64,000 bases of DNA, taken from assembly GCA_963697995.1 (NCBI GenBank), contig OY969110.1:1426001-1490000 (forward strand), read 5' to 3'. Position 1 is the stretch's first letter. Every line of letters begins with the position of its first letter. Positions 41,369 to 49,991 of the stretch are shown here, one piece after another. The translations under genes were made by a program, and so were the position numbers. The notes under the pieces are model-generated. The model saw nothing but the letters and a program-made list of their open reading frames with translations, did not search any database and was not told the DNA's origin. The stretch comes from MFD00082-c5 sp963697995. GTDB lineage: Bacteria > Chlamydiota > Chlamydiia > Chlamydiales > JAJFMB01.

Positions 41369-42250
41369 TTATCTCTTCCACTGAGTTAGGATCTCAACTC
41401 CCTCTTTTGTGATCAAAAGAGTGTGTTCCCACTGGGCGCTTGGTAAGTTATCGATGGTTCTTGCAGTCCACTCATCTTTACTATCGATGACAGCTTCTCT
41501 TAAGCCGGCATTGATCATTGGCTCAATTGTAAAAATCATACCGGGAGCAAGAGGGATCTTTGAGCCGTTTCTAAAATGAGCTATCTGAGGCGCTTCGTGA
41601 AATCTTAAACCCACTCCATGCCCCACGAATTGGTTCACGACCGAGCAGTTGTATTTTTCAGCCACACTTTCAATCACCTCTCCAATCTCCCCAATTAAAA
41701 CTCCGGGTTTTAAAATTTTTATCGAATTCATTAGCCCCTCATAAGAGGCTTCAACAACGCGTCTCTTCTCGTCGCTAATCTGTCCTATGGCGACCATTTT
41801 GCTGCAGTCGCCATAAAACCCATCCAAAATACAAGTCACATCGATATTGAGAATATCTCCCTCTTTAATGGCCTGTGGACCTGGTATGCCATGACAAATC
41901 ACCTCGTTAAACGACGTGCAGATGCTTTTTGGAAAGGGAGGGGAGCCGTAACCTAAAGGAGCGGCAATCGCTCCTGCTTCTTTGTGAAGTTTGACGGCAA
42001 GAGTATTAAGTTCTTCTGTGGTGACTCCAACGGTGGCAGCTTGACAAAGCTTATCTAAAATAGAGGCCGCTAAATGGCAGGAGCGTCTGATTTTGTCGAT
42101 CTGTTCCTCTGTTTTGAGCAGAATATTGTATTTTTTTAGGTACTGCTCTCTTAAAAGTCCCTCTTCTTCTTGTCCCCCAAGAGCGGGGTAGTGACATTTT
42201 TTCCACTTTTTTCCACTTCCACAAAAACAAGGATCGTTGCGACCTATCAT
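41369..42250 (-). CDS. map: methionine aminopeptidase type I with SEC-C zinc tail
   Basis: 293 residues. The N-terminus 'GRNDPCFCGSGKKWKKCH' is a SEC-C zinc motif, typical of chlamydial Map. The catalytic domain has 'SICTSFNEVICHGIPG', 'GDILNIDVTCILDGFYGDCSKM', 'QFVGHGVGLRFHEAPQIAHF' and 'MIFTIEPMI', giving the Asp, Asp, His, Glu, Glu metal set. It removes the initiator Met. A possible promoter lies at 42302-42273. Confidence 0.96.
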   Translation of the reverse strand: MIGRNDPCFCGSGKKWKKCHYPALGGQEEEGLLREQYLKKYNILLKTEEQIDKIRRSCHLAASILDKLCQAATVGVTTEELNTLAVKLHKEAGAIAAPLGYGSPPFPKSICTSFNEVICHGIPGPQAIKEGDILNIDVTCILDGFYGDCSKMVAIGQISDEKRRVVEASYEGLMNSIKILKPGVLIGEIGEVIESVAEKYNCSVVNQFVGHGVGLRFHEAPQIAHFRNGSKIPLAPGMIFTIEPMINAGLREAVIDSKDEWTARTIDNLPSAQWEHTLLITKEGVEILTQWKR

Positions 42251-42272
42251 AATAACCCTGATAAAAATAAGA

Positions 42273-42302
42273 AGTTTATCACATAAAAATGGGGGAGCGC
42301 AA
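42273..42302 (-). promoter_or_regulatory. possible map promoter
   Basis: On the minus strand TTGCGC (42302-42297), an 18-base spacer and TAAACT (42278-42273), 23 bases before the ATG. The -35 is weak. Confidence 0.4.
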
Positions 42303-42332
42303 TCCTTTTTAAGGACCGTTTAACAAATTTTC

Positions 42333-42361
42333 TTGAGTAACCTCGTTAAATTATATAGTAT
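42333..42361 (+). promoter_or_regulatory. possible promoter for the 42390 gene
   Basis: TTGAGT (42333-42338), a 17-base spacer and TAGTAT (42356-42361). The start codon lies 28 bases further. Confidence 0.45.
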
Positions 42362-42389
42362 TTGACATCTGAAATTTTTGGGAGTGGAG

Positions 42390-44213
42390 ATGCTAGAGTG
42401 TTATACAACTTGTTTTGTCGATTGGTCTGATCCGTTTTCGACTTCTTATTTTAAGTACTCTCTTCATTCCCCAAAACTGAAAAAAATTGAGAAAACATTA
42501 CCCGATGAGGAGGGGGTTCAGAAGGTTTGTCGGGTGTTTTCTCAAGCGATGACAATTTATGTCAATCAGCAGATCCCTTTAAGTTTAAGCGAGGTGTGTA
42601 AGGAAATCCCTCTGTTTGCTTTAGGTTATGCTTACTACAATATAGGTTTTTTAGGTCGCTATGCTTGGCGTCAAGCAGAAAGACATTTTCAAGTCTCTAC
42701 GAGAGTATTAAACCTTTCGGTCACTCAGGTTGCCTCAAGGTATTTTTGTTTTGGCAGGACCAAGCTTTGTTATACCCTTTTTTCTGAAGAATTTTTTCGG
42801 TTTTTAAGTTTTGAACCGACTTTTTTTAATATGAGCGAAGAGTTTACCAAGAAAAGAGAAAATAAAGTCTTGGTGATGTTTCAAACAGTGGTCGACTCGT
42901 TGCAATCTTCATTTGCCCAGGTTAAAGAGATTGAAAAAGATTTAAGTGATGAGAAGCTAAAGACGGGAAGGGATGCGATGATTGCAAGGATTGCAGTTTA
43001 TAAAAAAAAGGGGGTGCTTCCCAAGAGTTTCCCAGATCCTGACAAAGTGCCCCTCAACCAGGGAAATTTACAACAAGAGCTAGATAAAGCTCTTTCTCTT
43101 TATACCAGGGGGCTTGCTGAAAAGCTGGTCAAAAAAATCATTCCCGATGCGGTTAAGAAGGGGGTCTTTGCTCCTCTTTACTATCTTGAAGGGGAATACG
43201 CTCTTATTGCCCTTTTTCAGTTCCTAATAGACGATCTGTTATTAAAAGTGGTCGCAGATCCCCATCTTTTGTCGATAGCCCTTCTTTTCGCTTTTGGTCA
43301 TGAAACAGCAAATTTTGAGATCGATGGTTTTGGACTTGGAAAAAGACACCTTCTGTTAGAGGCCTCTAAAAAGATGCTTCAAGCGCTTATCGAGGGGAAA
43401 AGCTCGTATGAGATTCGCAAAATTTTTGAGGAGTCTGATTTGAAAAAACAACCCGAAGGGCTTCAGGGAATTCAGCAACGAGAGGAGGCGAAAGAGGCTT
43501 TGCAAAATTTTATTAAGCAAGCCCTTTCAGAGATGATAGGAAGTGAGACGTGGACTTCTTGGCTTGTAAGCGATAACCTTTCAGCCCTTTTTGCTGAAAA
43601 AGGGGTCGCTTTTTTACACGATCCCCATTTTCGTTTTATCATCCTCACTCTTATAGAAAATGTGTGTGATCGGATCATGTCAAATGAGGCCATTTCATAC
43701 CAGCAAGGCAAGACTAAGAGCTCTCTTAAGTTAATTATTGATGACCTTTTTGACCGCGTTTTTACGGGAACTCTTTATGTACATCTTAAAGAGAGACTTG
43801 TCGAAAAAGCTGTCAATACTATTTTTACTAAGATAGAGGCTCGATCTACCCCTGCTACTGATTCAAAGGATCAAATGCCTTGGCAGGCTCATGTTTTAAA
43901 AATGTTGACCCCTACGATAAGAGAGGTCACCCTTTATGCTAGAATTTTGGCTATTTTTAGAAAAAAAGGTGTTGAGTTTATAGGTGATGCTAAATGGTGG
44001 GAGCTTTTTATTAGGGAAGGTTTGAGTTTATCAGTTCTAAATAACTTAAGAGAAGAAACAAATAGATCGTTAATGATGATGAATTCTGAAAGAAGTAAAA
44101 GTGTTGAAACGTTTTTGGCTTGCACGGAGGAGGAGCTCGTCAGAGTCCTTGCTAAAATTTCTATTGTTTTGCCTCACAAAGAGTCACAATCTGATTGGAT
44201 TGTTGTAACGTAA
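42390..44213 (+). CDS. large soluble protein of unknown function
   Basis: 607 residues from the ATG at 42390; GGGAG at 42380-42384 fits it, while an in-frame TTG at 42378 would overlap that site. There is no signal peptide or clear membrane segment. It is long, helical and moderately charged, with recognisable spots such as 'LFALGYAYYNIGFLGRYAW', 'ALLFAFGHETANFEIDGFGLGKRHLL' and 'LIENVCDRIM', none of which I can tie to a family. There is no repeat pattern. It stands alone with its own promoter and could be a secreted chlamydial protein or a cytoplasmic unknown. Confidence 0.65.
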   Translation: MLECYTTCFVDWSDPFSTSYFKYSLHSPKLKKIEKTLPDEEGVQKVCRVFSQAMTIYVNQQIPLSLSEVCKEIPLFALGYAYYNIGFLGRYAWRQAERHFQVSTRVLNLSVTQVASRYFCFGRTKLCYTLFSEEFFRFLSFEPTFFNMSEEFTKKRENKVLVMFQTVVDSLQSSFAQVKEIEKDLSDEKLKTGRDAMIARIAVYKKKGVLPKSFPDPDKVPLNQGNLQQELDKALSLYTRGLAEKLVKKIIPDAVKKGVFAPLYYLEGEYALIALFQFLIDDLLLKVVADPHLLSIALLFAFGHETANFEIDGFGLGKRHLLLEASKKMLQALIEGKSSYEIRKIFEESDLKKQPEGLQGIQQREEAKEALQNFIKQALSEMIGSETWTSWLVSDNLSALFAEKGVAFLHDPHFRFIILTLIENVCDRIMSNEAISYQQGKTKSSLKLIIDDLFDRVFTGTLYVHLKERLVEKAVNTIFTKIEARSTPATDSKDQMPWQAHVLKMLTPTIREVTLYARILAIFRKKGVEFIGDAKWWELFIREGLSLSVLNNLREETNRSLMMMNSERSKSVETFLACTEEELVRVLAKISIVLPHKESQSDWIVVT

Positions 44214-44227
44214 AATAATTATTTGAC

Positions 44228-44256
44228 TTGATTTTGAAGGAGGGGTGGTGTAAACT
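44228..44256 (+). promoter_or_regulatory. trmB promoter with almost no leader
   Basis: TTGATT (44228-44233), a 17-base spacer with GAAGGAGGGG, and TAAACT (44251-44256). The trmB ATG begins at 44264, seven bases after the -10 box, so the transcript would start at or within 1-2 bases of the ATG. Confidence 0.55.
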
Positions 44257-44263
44257 CTTCTGA

Positions 44264-44944
44264 ATGAGACCTAAAGAATTATCTTTTCCATTCCCTTTTG
44301 AAGAGAGACGTGTCGTTTTTAAAGACAGAATCCTCTACGTTCCCGACTTTTTTGAGGAGAAAGAGAAAAACCTTCAAGCTTTTAGTTTCCCTCCCTTTTC
44401 AGACCCCTTAGTGTTTGGTAATTCAAACCAAGTGTTTGTCGAATATTGCAGTGGCAATGGTCTTTGGATTGCTCAAAAAGCTAAGGAAAATCCCCATATC
44501 AATTGGATTGCTGTTGAGAAAAATTTTAAAAGAGTTAAAAAAATTTGGGCAAAAATCCAAAATTTAGACTTGAAAAATTTGATTGTCGTTTGGGGAGAGG
44601 CCCATCTTGTAACAACGACTTATTTTTTACCAAGAAGTGTCACGGAGGTCTTTGTAAATTTTCCCGATCCTTGGCCAAAACAGCGCCATTCCAAGTGGCG
44701 TCTTCTCAACCCCGATTTTGTTAAAAGCGTCCGAGAAGTTCTTCAACAAGAAGGGCTTTTTACTTTTGTGACCGATGATGAGGAGTATGGAGATGAAGGG
44801 GCAGAAGCTCTTTTGACTTCTCTTCAACCTCTAAGAGATGTTCCCCATTTTGTCCCTGAAATTCCAGGTTACGGGGTTTCGAGCTTTGAAAAATTGTGGC
44901 GTGACAAAGGAAAGCAAATTCGGTATTATCAGTTTAAAAAATAA
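44264..44944 (+). CDS. trmB: tRNA (guanine-N7)-methyltransferase TrmB
   Basis: 226 residues; makes m7G46 in tRNA. Family motifs: 'VEYCSGNGLWIAQKA' for SAM binding, 'WIAVEKNFKRVKK' and 'VFVNFPDPWPKQRHSKWRLL', the TrmB signature. There is no ribosome site at usable distance: GAAGGAGG is 20 bases upstream and lies inside the promoter spacer, which fits a leaderless message. It heads a block trmB-unknown-pgi. Confidence 0.93.
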   Translation: MRPKELSFPFPFEERRVVFKDRILYVPDFFEEKEKNLQAFSFPPFSDPLVFGNSNQVFVEYCSGNGLWIAQKAKENPHINWIAVEKNFKRVKKIWAKIQNLDLKNLIVVWGEAHLVTTTYFLPRSVTEVFVNFPDPWPKQRHSKWRLLNPDFVKSVREVLQQEGLFTFVTDDEEYGDEGAEALLTSLQPLRDVPHFVPEIPGYGVSSFEKLWRDKGKQIRYYQFKK

Positions 44945-44956
44945 AAGGTCTATCTC

Positions 44957-46108
44957 GTGGAGAGTTTGTTAACGTTTGAGGCTGAAGGATTTAGCTTTAA
45001 AGGTCACCCGTTCGTTCCTAAAATTTTCGACTCTTTAGTTCTAGATGAACCCATTCCCTCTTTTTTTAATGCGGTAAAAATCTCTCTTAACGGAAGGATG
45101 GATGCCGATTTAGATTTTAGGGGTGTTAAAGCTTACGCCGAAAGGGTGGTTGAAAAAGGGCTCCTTATCTTGTGGCAAATCGATTTGGGGCTTTTTTTAG
45201 CACTTCTCAGTGGCTTAAGTTCCGAGGCGCAAGTGCGCACTCTTCAAAGAACTTTAGAGGCCTTTATAGATGAGGTGTATACCCCTTTTTTTGAGAAAAG
45301 TTTAGGTGTGGTTATTTTTCAGGGCACTTCTGAATTTGCGGCAAATTTTCCTTGGTCTAATCCTTCTTTTGCAGAAGATGCTTTAGAGGTGTTTAAGGTT
45401 TGGCTTAAAGAGGAGTTTTCCACCCCAGAGAAGTTTTCGGAAGAGTTTTCAGTTGCAATCGACAGGTTTGATCAAGTCGATCGAGCCTTTACCTTAAAAT
45501 CAAAAGCGATGACTCATGTTCTCAATCTCTTTTGTCGCGATTTATCAGTCGACTACTTAAATATTTTGACTGAAAGTATTTCAGAATCGATTCCTTTTTT
45601 TGTTATGATCGATTGTGAAGAGACTAAAGAGCCGGGATATTTGGCGGAAATTTTAGACAAAGATCGGTTTGAGAAGTATTTCGTTGTGACAAAAGGGGGA
45701 CCTCTTCCAGTTCAGGGACTCTGTTTTGACGATGAGAGGGCCTCTTTTGGATTTATTTCGAGAAGGGAGCTTCAGGTGCAAAAAAAAGAACTTGCAAAAT
45801 CAGCTGTTTGTTTGCCAGGTGAGTTTTATTATCGCCCGAAGATTACAGAGGAGCTCAACAACACTCTTTTAGAGCTCAATAAACGGTTTATTCACTACCG
45901 AGTGATCCCTCAGGCTCAACTTTTATCCGATTGGCATGGGCTTGATTATATCATTGTGCTGACAAAAACGCTTGAGCAAGAGGGAAGACGTGTTCTTAAG
46001 GGGTTTACGGCAGCGGGGGGTGAAATCGTGACTGTCGGGGGAGCTTTGAAGATGGAGCAGCAGATCTCGTTTGAGAAGTGGAAAGAAGAACTTTTGGAGA
46101 TACTATAG
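44957..46108 (+). CDS. conserved-looking protein of unknown function next to pgi
   Basis: 383 residues from GTG 44957. Soluble and mixed alpha/beta ('VEKGLLILWQIDLGLFLALLSGL', 'IPFFVMIDCEETKEPGYLAEIL', 'LDYIIVLTKTLEQEGRRVLKGFTAAGGEIVTVGGAL'). No signal peptide and no known domain. From memory Chlamydia also has an unassigned gene beside pgi, which may be the same family. Its 3' end overlaps any start of pgi longer than 46109. Confidence 0.6.
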   Translation: MESLLTFEAEGFSFKGHPFVPKIFDSLVLDEPIPSFFNAVKISLNGRMDADLDFRGVKAYAERVVEKGLLILWQIDLGLFLALLSGLSSEAQVRTLQRTLEAFIDEVYTPFFEKSLGVVIFQGTSEFAANFPWSNPSFAEDALEVFKVWLKEEFSTPEKFSEEFSVAIDRFDQVDRAFTLKSKAMTHVLNLFCRDLSVDYLNILTESISESIPFFVMIDCEETKEPGYLAEILDKDRFEKYFVVTKGGPLPVQGLCFDDERASFGFISRRELQVQKKELAKSAVCLPGEFYYRPKITEELNNTLLELNKRFIHYRVIPQAQLLSDWHGLDYIIVLTKTLEQEGRRVLKGFTAAGGEIVTVGGALKMEQQISFEKWKEELLEIL

Positions 46109-46116
46109 GTGATCAA

Positions 46117-47673
46117 TTGAGAGAGACTAAATTTCAGGATTTGGATGCGGTAAAGAAGTTAAAAGAGCTTGTTGAAAGTGCGCCTCATATCAACGACGAG
46201 TCGGTTATGACCGAGAAGAGGATCGCAAGTTTTGTTGCTGAGGCTTGTGGGTGGAAGCTTCTTTATGCTCAAGAACGAGTCAATGAAGAGATTTTAGAAA
46301 CCCTTTTTAAACTTTCTCAAGAGACTAAATGTCTTGAGAAGATGGAGAGGATGCAAAGAGGGGAAGTGGTCAATAAAATCGAGGGGTATGAGTCTGAGGC
46401 AAGACCTGCTCTTCACACTGCTATGAGAGATTTTTTTTCACCCAATAAAGGTGAAGAGGCGAAAAAAGCCTCAAAGCTTGCAAAGGCTGAGCTTGAGAAG
46501 CTTGAGAAGTTTTGTAAAACGGAGGCTCCCCGGTTCGATGAACTTGTGATGATTGGGATTGGGGGATCAAATCTTGGGCCAGAAGCGCACTATCTCGCTT
46601 TGAAGCATTTAAAACTTAAAGGTAAAAAAGTCTATTTTATCGGCAACGTCGACCCAGATGAAGCCTCTTTAGTGCTCTCTCAAATCAATTTAAAGAAAAC
46701 ACTCGTTTTAGTTGTTTCAAAATCGGGTTCCACTTTAGAGACGGCGACCAACGAAGCTTTTTTGAAGAGAGCCTTTGAAAAGGCAGGGCTTGACCCGAAA
46801 GAGCATTTTGTCGCGGTCACTGGAAAGGGGAGCCCACTCGATGACCCCAAAAAATATTTAAGTTCGTTCTATATATGGGATTTTGTGGGGGGGCGCTACT
46901 CGACCACTTCGATGGTGGGAGCTGTAATGCTCTCGTTTGCCTTTGGATTTCATGTGTTTGAAGAGTTTTTAAAAGGGGCAAGCGCTATGGATAAAGTGGC
47001 TCTTCTTCCCGATCTTAAACACAATTTGCCTCTTTTGGCAGCTCTTCTCGGCATCTGGAACCGCAATTTTTTGTGTTCAGAAACTGAAGCGATTATTCCT
47101 TACTCTCAGGCCCTTGCAAGGTTTCCTGCGCACATTCAGCAACTGGCAATGGAGTCGAATGGCAAATCGATCGATAAAGAGGGGCATCCTGTCAATTACT
47201 TGACCTGCCCGATCATTTGGGGAGAACCCGGAACTAATGCTCAACACTCGTTTTATCAGCTGATTCACCAAGGGACAGACATTGTGCCCGTTGAAATGAT
47301 CGGATTTTTAAAAAGTCAATGTGGCGAGGATATCGACTATTTAGGCACCACATCGCAACAAAAACTACTTGCCAATCTTTTTGCTCAGTCTTTAAGTCTT
47401 GCGGTGGGGCAAAAGAGCGATAACCCGAATAAAGTTTTTAGGGGGAATAGACCCTCTAGGATCTTACTTGGAAAAGAATTGACTCCTTACACTCTTGGGA
47501 CCCTTTTGAGCTATTATGAGCACAAAACGGTGTTTCAGGGGTTTGTCTGGAACATCAATTCGTTTGATCAGGAAGGGGTGCAGCTTGGTAAAAAGCTCTC
47601 CCAGGAGTTTATCGATGCATTCCAAGGAAAAAAAGGGTCTTCCCTTGTTAAGGCTTATTTAAAGTATGTATGA
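46117..47673 (+). CDS. pgi: glucose-6-phosphate isomerase
   Basis: 518 residues from TTG 46117 (TAGGTGA five bases upstream; the frame is open back to 46078 but that would overlap the preceding gene). 'MIGIGGSNLGPEAHYLAL', 'VVSKSGSTLETATNEAF', 'GGRYSTTSMVGAVML' and 'GTNAQHSFYQLIHQGTD' are the PGI signatures, with the catalytic Glu/His/Lys regions intact. It interconverts glucose-6-P and fructose-6-P. Confidence 0.95.
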   Translation: MRETKFQDLDAVKKLKELVESAPHINDESVMTEKRIASFVAEACGWKLLYAQERVNEEILETLFKLSQETKCLEKMERMQRGEVVNKIEGYESEARPALHTAMRDFFSPNKGEEAKKASKLAKAELEKLEKFCKTEAPRFDELVMIGIGGSNLGPEAHYLALKHLKLKGKKVYFIGNVDPDEASLVLSQINLKKTLVLVVSKSGSTLETATNEAFLKRAFEKAGLDPKEHFVAVTGKGSPLDDPKKYLSSFYIWDFVGGRYSTTSMVGAVMLSFAFGFHVFEEFLKGASAMDKVALLPDLKHNLPLLAALLGIWNRNFLCSETEAIIPYSQALARFPAHIQQLAMESNGKSIDKEGHPVNYLTCPIIWGEPGTNAQHSFYQLIHQGTDIVPVEMIGFLKSQCGEDIDYLGTTSQQKLLANLFAQSLSLAVGQKSDNPNKVFRGNRPSRILLGKELTPYTLGTLLSYYEHKTVFQGFVWNINSFDQEGVQLGKKLSQEFIDAFQGKKGSSLVKAYLKYV

Positions 47674-48106
47674 GATTCCAAGAAGGGGGAGAAGTTGTTC
47701 TGTTTGTGAGATGTGCTTTTCTCAAGGGGATACTTATTTTTCGGCTTTAAAAGAAGAGAGGGGAGTTTCTCGTCTTGACTTTTGCGCTACTTGTTGGAAA
47801 AACAAACCTTTTAAAATTTTTTGGAAAGGGGTTGTGCCTTGTCGAAAAGAGCCTCCAAAATATAGCGTCGACAGAGCTTTTCACTTTTTAAGGGAGGCTC
47901 TTTTGGAAAACGATTTTTCATTTGCCCTCTCAATCGGTTTAAGCCTTATGAGAAAAAAGAAAATTATTTTGAGACAAGAGCTTGAAGAGGTTTATCTTTT
48001 TGAAATCGTGGAGACAGAAGAGATGTTAACTTTAAAAAAGGTGCCCCTAACTGATGAGGTTCTTAAAGAATCTCAAGAGAGATTGGAAAATGCGATCCCA
48101 TCTTGA
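47666..48106 (+). CDS. putative zinc-ribbon protein of unknown function
   Basis: 146 residues; the ATG overlaps the pgi end by 8 bases. Paired cysteines near the N-terminus ('CSVCEMCFSQGD' and 'FCATCW') suggest a zinc ribbon. The rest is charged and helical ('SLMRKKKIILRQELEEVYLF'). Possibly nucleic-acid or ribosome related, but nothing more can be said. It overlaps xerD at its 3' end by 17 bases. Confidence 0.6.
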   Translation: MYEIPRRGRSCSVCEMCFSQGDTYFSALKEERGVSRLDFCATCWKNKPFKIFWKGVVPCRKEPPKYSVDRAFHFLREALLENDFSFALSIGLSLMRKKKIILRQELEEVYLFEIVETEEMLTLKKVPLTDEVLKESQERLENAIPS

Positions 48107-48959
48107 TGATTTTTTTTTCTATATTTCCCAGGAAAAAGGGCTTTCTAAAAATACGGTTTTGGCCTACCAGGGGGATGTGGAAGAGTTTATTGAAATGGTG
48201 GGAGATGTTGAAAAGGTCACGATTGATCATCTTGTGTTATTTTTTTCTGTTTTAAAACAAAAGGGGTTTTTAGGGACAACTCTTGCAAGAAAACGGATTT
48301 CTCTTAAAGTGTTTTTCCGTTTTTTAAAGCGGGAGAAACAGATCTTAGATGATCCCACCCTTTATTTAGATGCTCCCAAGCTTTGGAAGTTGATCCCCAC
48401 GGTCCTTACAGAAGAAGAGGTGGAATTGATTCTGTCATCTGCCGACTTGAACACTCATCAAGGAGTAAGAGATAGGGCTGTTTTAGAGCTTCTTTACGCT
48501 TCTGGTTTAAGAGTCTCTGAGGTGTGTTCTTTAACTCTCTATTCAGTTGATGATACCCTTATTCGCGTCTCAGGGAAGGGAGGCAAGGAGCGGATTGTTC
48601 CCGTTAGCGATCGGGCCATTAAAGCCCTTGATCGGTATCTTTTAGAGTATCGAGACGCTTTTGCCTCGGACAAGAAAGCTAAACTTTTTTTGAATCTTAA
48701 GGGGAAGCCACTTGATCGGATCACTCTTTGGAAACAAGTCAAAATTTTGACAAAAAGAGCAGGAATTGAAAAAAACGTTTCACCCCATACATTTCGTCAC
48801 TCATTTGCCACACATCTTTTAGATCATGGTGCAGATCTTCGGGTGATCCAGGAGCTTCTTGGACACTCTCATATTTCAAGTACAGAGAGGTACACTCACG
48901 TGAGTCAAACGGCTCTAATAGAGTCGTTTAAACAGGCGCATCCCAAGTACTCTGTTTAG
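48090..48959 (+). CDS. xerD: tyrosine recombinase XerC/XerD
   Basis: 289 residues from ATG 48090 (GAGAGATTGG upstream). N-terminal SAM-like domain ('YISQEKGLSKNTVLAYQGDV'), then the catalytic domain with Arg in 'LLYASGLRVSEVCSL', 'GKGGKERIVPV', 'HTFRHSFATHLL' and the nucleophile Tyr in 'STERYTHVSQ'. It resolves chromosome dimers at dif with its partner. Sequence closeness suggests XerD, but C versus D is not certain. No mobile genes adjoin it, so it is the housekeeping enzyme. Confidence 0.9.
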   Translation: MRSHLDDFFFYISQEKGLSKNTVLAYQGDVEEFIEMVGDVEKVTIDHLVLFFSVLKQKGFLGTTLARKRISLKVFFRFLKREKQILDDPTLYLDAPKLWKLIPTVLTEEEVELILSSADLNTHQGVRDRAVLELLYASGLRVSEVCSLTLYSVDDTLIRVSGKGGKERIVPVSDRAIKALDRYLLEYRDAFASDKKAKLFLNLKGKPLDRITLWKQVKILTKRAGIEKNVSPHTFRHSFATHLLDHGADLRVIQELLGHSHISSTERYTHVSQTALIESFKQAHPKYSV

Positions 48960-49305
48960 CATCCTCTTTTGCGAGTTTGTATCCAGCATATCCTCCCATA
49001 AGAACAGAAGCGGTTGCCATAAACACAGGGAGAGAGAGAACTGCGGCTGTTCCTAAAAGAACCATCATAGAGATGGGTTGCCGATTCCAGATCTCTTTAA
49101 TCTTATGAATCGTCTTCTCCATTTTTTCAGGGAAGATCATCCCAAGAACAAATCCCACAGCAAAAAGAGTGGGATTCATCCAGTAAAGAAAACAAGCTAC
49201 GGCAATTTTTGTGATCAGAGTTGCCACTTCAAGAACTTTTCCCGTGATTTTGGGAAGTTCCGTCTTAAACCATGAATTTCTGCTCGCGCTGTTTGCTGGT
49301 TGCAT
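48928..49305 (-). CDS. small membrane protein with two hydrophobic lobes (Inc-like candidate)
   Basis: 125 residues from the ATG at 49305 with AGGAG nine bases upstream; an in-frame start at 49347 is rejected for lack of a site. Two long hydrophobic segments (about 24-57 and 77-110) are separated by ~20 polar residues, and both tails are short and polar. This bilobed shape is the hallmark of chlamydial Inc proteins, though not unique to them. The 3' end overlaps xerD tail to tail by 32 bases. A cluster of chaperone-like genes follows on the other strand. Confidence 0.55.
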   Translation of the reverse strand: MQPANSASRNSWFKTELPKITGKVLEVATLITKIAVACFLYWMNPTLFAVGFVLGMIFPEKMEKTIHKIKEIWNRQPISMMVLLGTAAVLSLPVFMATASVLMGGYAGYKLAKEDAKQSTWDAPV

Positions 49306-49399
49306 AGATTTATCTCCTAAAAGTTTCAAAGAGAGGAAGTATATCAAATAGGGATTTTTTTTGCAAAAATAACACTATATAAATTTAAACAATATTAAT

Positions 49400-49429
49400 T
49401 TGACTTAGTTAGTTCTGTAATAATATTAT
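49400..49429 (+). promoter_or_regulatory. promoter of the chaperone-like gene cluster
   Basis: TTGACT (49400-49405), an 18-base spacer and TATTAT (49424-49429) in an AT-rich gap, 25 bases before the preferred start at 49455. Confidence 0.5.
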
Positions 49430-49454
49430 TAAGATGGAATATAAAGAGGTTAAT

Positions 49455-49961
49455 ATGAAGGACGATTTCAATGAGTTTAAGTTGTCCAAAGAAGTTAAAA
49501 AAAAACTTAAAGACAAAGTGTGGTTGAAAAAGGAATTGGAATCTGGTCGTTCAGCTCAGGAAATCGTGGGATTTTCAGATGAAACGATGGGAAAATTTTA
49601 CAGGGCGGCTTTTCATCTCTTTGAAAATAAGAAATATGAGCCAGCAGCTAATGCATTTTTGTTTTTAGCGACCCTGAATCCTTATAACTACGAGTATTGG
49701 CTGGGGCTTGGGATGGCAGAGCAAATGTGTCAGGAGTTTGAGGTGGCAGTGGATGCGTACGAGATGGCGGCGATCGTCGACCCGACAAATCCGGTCCCTT
49801 ATTTTTATTTGTCAAAGTGTTTTTTTGCCATTCACGAGAGAAAGAATGCTTTAAGTGCCCTTGATTTGGCCGTCGAGTTTGCTGGGGATAACGAGGAATT
49901 TTTTGAATTAAAACAGCAAGCTTTAGCTGCGAAGTCTTTACTGCTCAAAAGGCGAAAATAA
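49455..49961 (+). CDS. SycD/LcrH-like TPR type III secretion chaperone
   Basis: 168 residues from ATG 49455 (AAAGAGG upstream; an ATG at 49434 is also in frame). Three TPR units follow the LcrH/SycD spacing ('MGKFYRAAFHLFENKKYEPAANAFLFLATLNPY', 'WLGLGMAEQMCQEFEVAVDAYEMAAIVDPTNP', 'YLSKCFFAIHERKNALSALDLAV'). In type III systems such proteins hold hydrophobic translocators before secretion. It lies next to a second TPR protein of the same kind and a small possible substrate. Confidence 0.8.
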   Translation: MKDDFNEFKLSKEVKKKLKDKVWLKKELESGRSAQEIVGFSDETMGKFYRAAFHLFENKKYEPAANAFLFLATLNPYNYEYWLGLGMAEQMCQEFEVAVDAYEMAAIVDPTNPVPYFYLSKCFFAIHERKNALSALDLAVEFAGDNEEFFELKQQALAAKSLLLKRRK

Positions 49962-49991
49962 GCTGCATTAAATAGGAAGAAAGGAAGGGGT

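Noticed and set aside
48090..48959. Tyrosine recombinase as a phage or island integrase
   Set aside because: Length, motifs and the surrounding core genes fit housekeeping XerC/XerD; no att sites or phage genes were seen beside it.
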